Shown in pieces: positions 61,964 to 64,000 of a stretch of 64,000 bases of DNA. The first letter of the stretch is position 1. Every line of letters starts with the position of its first letter. A model generated the notes under the pieces. The model was not told the origin of the DNA. It saw only the letters and a list, made by a program, of their open reading frames with translations, and did no database searches. The position numbers and the translations under genes were made by a program. Source of the DNA: Lysinibacillus_B sp042920265 (lineage in GTDB: Bacteria; Bacillota; Bacilli; Bacillales_A; Planococcaceae); assembly GCF_042920265.1 (NCBI RefSeq), contig NZ_JBDQZI010000001.1, forward strand, positions 434,001-498,000, given 5' to 3'.

Positions 61964-62368
61964 ATGAATATCGCATTAATTGCACATGACCAAAAAAAAG
62001 ATAACTTAATACAATTTGCTATTGCTTACCGTCATATTTTCGCACAACATGAGTTATTTGCCACAGGTACGACAGGGCAAAAAATACATGAGGAAACAGG
62101 ATTGACGATTACACGTTTCCGTTCAGGTCCATTAGGCGGTGATCAGCAAATTGGTGCAATGATTGCGAACAATGAAATGGATATGGTGTTTTTCTTCCGT
62201 GACCCTTTAACAGCTCAACCACATGAGCCAGATGTAACAGCATTAGTTCGTTTATGCGATTTATACCATGTGCCGCTTGCTACAAATATGGGCACAGCGG
62301 AAATTTTATTAAAAGGTTTGGAAGCAGGATTAGTCGATTGGCGACTCATTCAAGAAAGACGGGGATAA
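61964..62368 (+). CDS. mgsA: Methylglyoxal synthase
   Basis: Converts dihydroxyacetone phosphate to methylglyoxal and phosphate. The 134-residue protein has IALIAHDQKKDNLIQFA at the start, ATGTTGQ (near 36), SGPLGGDQQIG (near 52) and the catalytic Asp in FFFRDPLTAQPHEPD (near 75). Lies 13 bases after dapB. Confidence 0.96.
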   Translation: MNIALIAHDQKKDNLIQFAIAYRHIFAQHELFATGTTGQKIHEETGLTITRFRSGPLGGDQQIGAMIANNEMDMVFFFRDPLTAQPHEPDVTALVRLCDLYHVPLATNMGTAEILLKGLEAGLVDWRLIQERRG

Positions 62369-62398
62369 AAATTGACTGAAAGAAAGGACGTAAAACGG

Positions 62399-63535
62399 AT
62401 GCGAAAATTAAAAATTGGTATTACGTGTTATCCGACAGTGGGCGGTTCAGGTGTTATTGCAACAGAATTAGGGAAGATGCTAGCAGAAAGAGGGCATGAA
62501 ATTCACTTCATTACATCGAGCGTACCATTCCGATTGAATAAAATTTATCCTACCGTTTTTTTCCATGAAGTTGAAGTAAATAATTATTCTGTTTTTCAAT
62601 ATCCACCTTATGATATTGCATTAGCGAGCAAAATGGCTGATGTGATTAAAGAGGAAAAATTAGATGTACTGCATATGCATTATGCGATTCCCCATGCCGT
62701 TTGTGCCGTTTTAGCACGTGATATGTGCGGAGAAAAGATTGGCATCGTGACAACGCTTCACGGTACGGATATTTCTGTTCTTGGGGAGGATTCCACATTA
62801 GCACCAGCTATTAAATATGGTATTGAGCATTCTGATATCGTCACAACGGTTTCGGATGCATTAAAAGCAGAAACATATGAACGAATCGATACGACAAAGT
62901 CCATTGAAACGATTTATAATTTTGTCGATGAAGATGTTTTTTATCCAATGGAAAGTAGCGATTTAAAGGCGCAATTTGGCATTCATGAAAATGAACGCGT
63001 GTTAATTCACGTATCGAATTTCCGTAAAATTAAAAACCTCCCGGATATTATCAATGCTTTTATGAAAGTACGTGAAGCAATGCCGGCCAAATTATTGCTC
63101 GTTGGCGATGGACCAGAAAAGCATCGTATTATGGAGCAAGTAAAGGAATCACCGTATAAAAGTGACGTGTTATTTTTAGGGAAACAAGAAAATATTGCAG
63201 AGTTATTCTCAATGAGTGATTTAAAATTATTATTATCAGAAAAAGAATCATTTGGTCTTGTCTTACTGGAAGCGATGGCTTGTGGTGTGCCTGGCATTGG
63301 CACAAATATCGGGGGAATTCCGGAAGTCATTGATCATGGTGTAAATGGCTATCTTGTTGAACTTGGTGATGTCGATATGGTCGCGCACTATGCGATCGAG
63401 CTACTAAGCGATGAGGAAAAACTAGCGACATTTCGTGCCAATGCATTAAAAGCAGTACAAACAAAATTTAAGTCTGAAGCAATTATTGAACAATATGAAA
63501 AGTTATATGAAAGACTGGCGGCAGTTAGAGTATGA
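62399..63535 (+). CDS. bshA: N-acetyl-alpha-D-glucosaminyl L-malate synthase BshA
   Basis: Glycosyltransferase (GT4) making the first intermediate of bacillithiol. The 378-residue protein starts RKLKIGITCYPTVGGSGVIA, has LHGTDISVLGEDSTL (near 120) and the GT4 signature EKESFGLVLLEAMACGVPGI (near 281). ATG 62399 matches the B. subtilis start; a TTG 27 bases before is possible. In B. subtilis bshB1 lies between mgsA and bshA, but here the gap is 30 bases. Overlaps cca by four bases. Confidence 0.95.
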   Translation: MRKLKIGITCYPTVGGSGVIATELGKMLAERGHEIHFITSSVPFRLNKIYPTVFFHEVEVNNYSVFQYPPYDIALASKMADVIKEEKLDVLHMHYAIPHAVCAVLARDMCGEKIGIVTTLHGTDISVLGEDSTLAPAIKYGIEHSDIVTTVSDALKAETYERIDTTKSIETIYNFVDEDVFYPMESSDLKAQFGIHENERVLIHVSNFRKIKNLPDIINAFMKVREAMPAKLLLVGDGPEKHRIMEQVKESPYKSDVLFLGKQENIAELFSMSDLKLLLSEKESFGLVLLEAMACGVPGIGTNIGGIPEVIDHGVNGYLVELGDVDMVAHYAIELLSDEEKLATFRANALKAVQTKFKSEAIIEQYEKLYERLAAVRV

Positions 63536-64000
63536 AACAACAGTGGAATGCAGCAAAGCAAGTAATTAGACAACTAGAACAGGCAGGTTTTGAAGCTGTA
63601 TTTGTTGGGGGAGCAGTACGTGATTTATTGCTCGCTCGCCCGATTCATGATATAGATGTTGCCACAAGTGCAATGCCTGAAGAAGTGAAAATGGTTTTTG
63701 CAAAAACGGTTGATATCGGAATCGAACATGGTACGGTGCTTGTACTAGATGCAGGAGAGCCCGTCGAGGTGACAACGTACCGCACAGAAGGGACATACGC
63801 GGATCATCGCCGACCTGATGATGTGATGTTCGTTCGCTCATTAGCAGAAGACTTAAAGCGGCGCGACTTTACGATGAATGCCATTGCCATGGATGCGAAC
63901 GAACAACTCATTGATTTATACAATGGACAGCAAGATATTACGGAAAAAACAATTCGGGCGGTAGGCAATCCATTAGAGCGGTTTGCAGAAGATGCGTTAA
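63532..64000 (+). CDS. cca: CCA tRNA nucleotidyltransferase (partial, runs off the window)
   Basis: Adds or repairs the 3' CCA of tRNA. The first 156 codons are present: QAGFEAVFVGGAVRDLLLAR (near 18) with the GG-x-x-RD motif, the catalytic IHDIDVATSAMPEEV (near 41, DxD) and KRRDFTMNAIAMD (near 107). ATG overlaps the bshA stop codon (ATGA). The C-terminal half lies outside. Called papS in older B. subtilis lists. Confidence 0.95.
   Translation, partial: MKQQWNAAKQVIRQLEQAGFEAVFVGGAVRDLLLARPIHDIDVATSAMPEEVKMVFAKTVDIGIEHGTVLVLDAGEPVEVTTYRTEGTYADHRRPDDVMFVRSLAEDLKRRDFTMNAIAMDANEQLIDLYNGQQDITEKTIRAVGNPLERFAEDAL

Overview
The window is chromosomal DNA from a low-GC, endospore-forming Gram-positive bacterium of the Bacillales. 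Gene order closely follows the Bacillus subtilis region from resABCDE-sigX through sleB, cmk, spoIVA, the aro operon, qcrABC, dapB and cca. The spore genes sleB, ypeB and spoIVA, TRAP (mtrB), the bacillithiol genes bshA and ypdA, and heptaprenyl diphosphate synthase (menaquinone-7) all fit. Codon usage and the intergenic element style suggest a Planococcaceae/Caryophanaceae member such as a Lysinibacillus or Solibacillus relative; that assignment is an inference from memory. No tRNA, rRNA, intact IS element, prophage or CRISPR array was seen.

Layout. 1-936: gene-free, GC-rich, with several nested inverted repeats. 0.9-9.7 kb: rluB, cytochrome c maturation (resABC), two-component system (resDE), ECF sigma factor and anti-sigma (sigX-rsiX). 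9.7-10.8 kb: FMN riboswitch and riboflavin transporter ribU. 10.8-23.0 kb: a block not found at this position in B. subtilis, with a kynB-like amidase, glnRA with two GlnR boxes, a small membrane protein, a decayed stretch holding gene remnants, a hydantoinase/oxoprolinase-type operon (hyuA-hyuB-NCS1 permease), a DinB protein, and fabI under a FapR box. 23-31 kb: ferredoxin, a 21-bp repeat cluster, a frameshifted small membrane gene, ypbB-recS, a LysM protein, a phosphoesterase, ypdA, asparaginase and prsW. 31-42 kb: sleB-ypeB, a PilZ protein, cmk, an S1 protein, der, gpsA, yphE, yphF, spoIVA, hup. 41.9-47.2 kb: folE-mtrB, hepS-menG-hepT, ndk, cheR. 47.4-53.6 kb: aroC-aroB-aroH-hisC-tyrA and aroA, without the trp genes. 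53.7-60.7 kb: ypiA-ypiB-ypiF, qcrABC, ypjA, a YugP-type protease, a YitT protein. 60.8-64 kb: ypjD-dapB-mgsA-bshA-cca, cca running off the end.

Most genes form a conserved core: respiration (Res, Qcr, menaquinone), aromatic amino acid synthesis, envelope and spore functions, and redox balance (BshA and YpdA for bacillithiol). Regulatory sites can be read directly: an ECF promoter before sigX, an FMN riboswitch with terminator and anti-terminator, GlnR boxes, a FapR operator, a sigma-G promoter before sleB and a sigma-E promoter before spoIVA. I did not find a clearly novel defence or mobile system. The least explained parts are the structured non-coding DNA at the left end, the hyu operon with its decayed surroundings, and the 21-bp repeat cluster.
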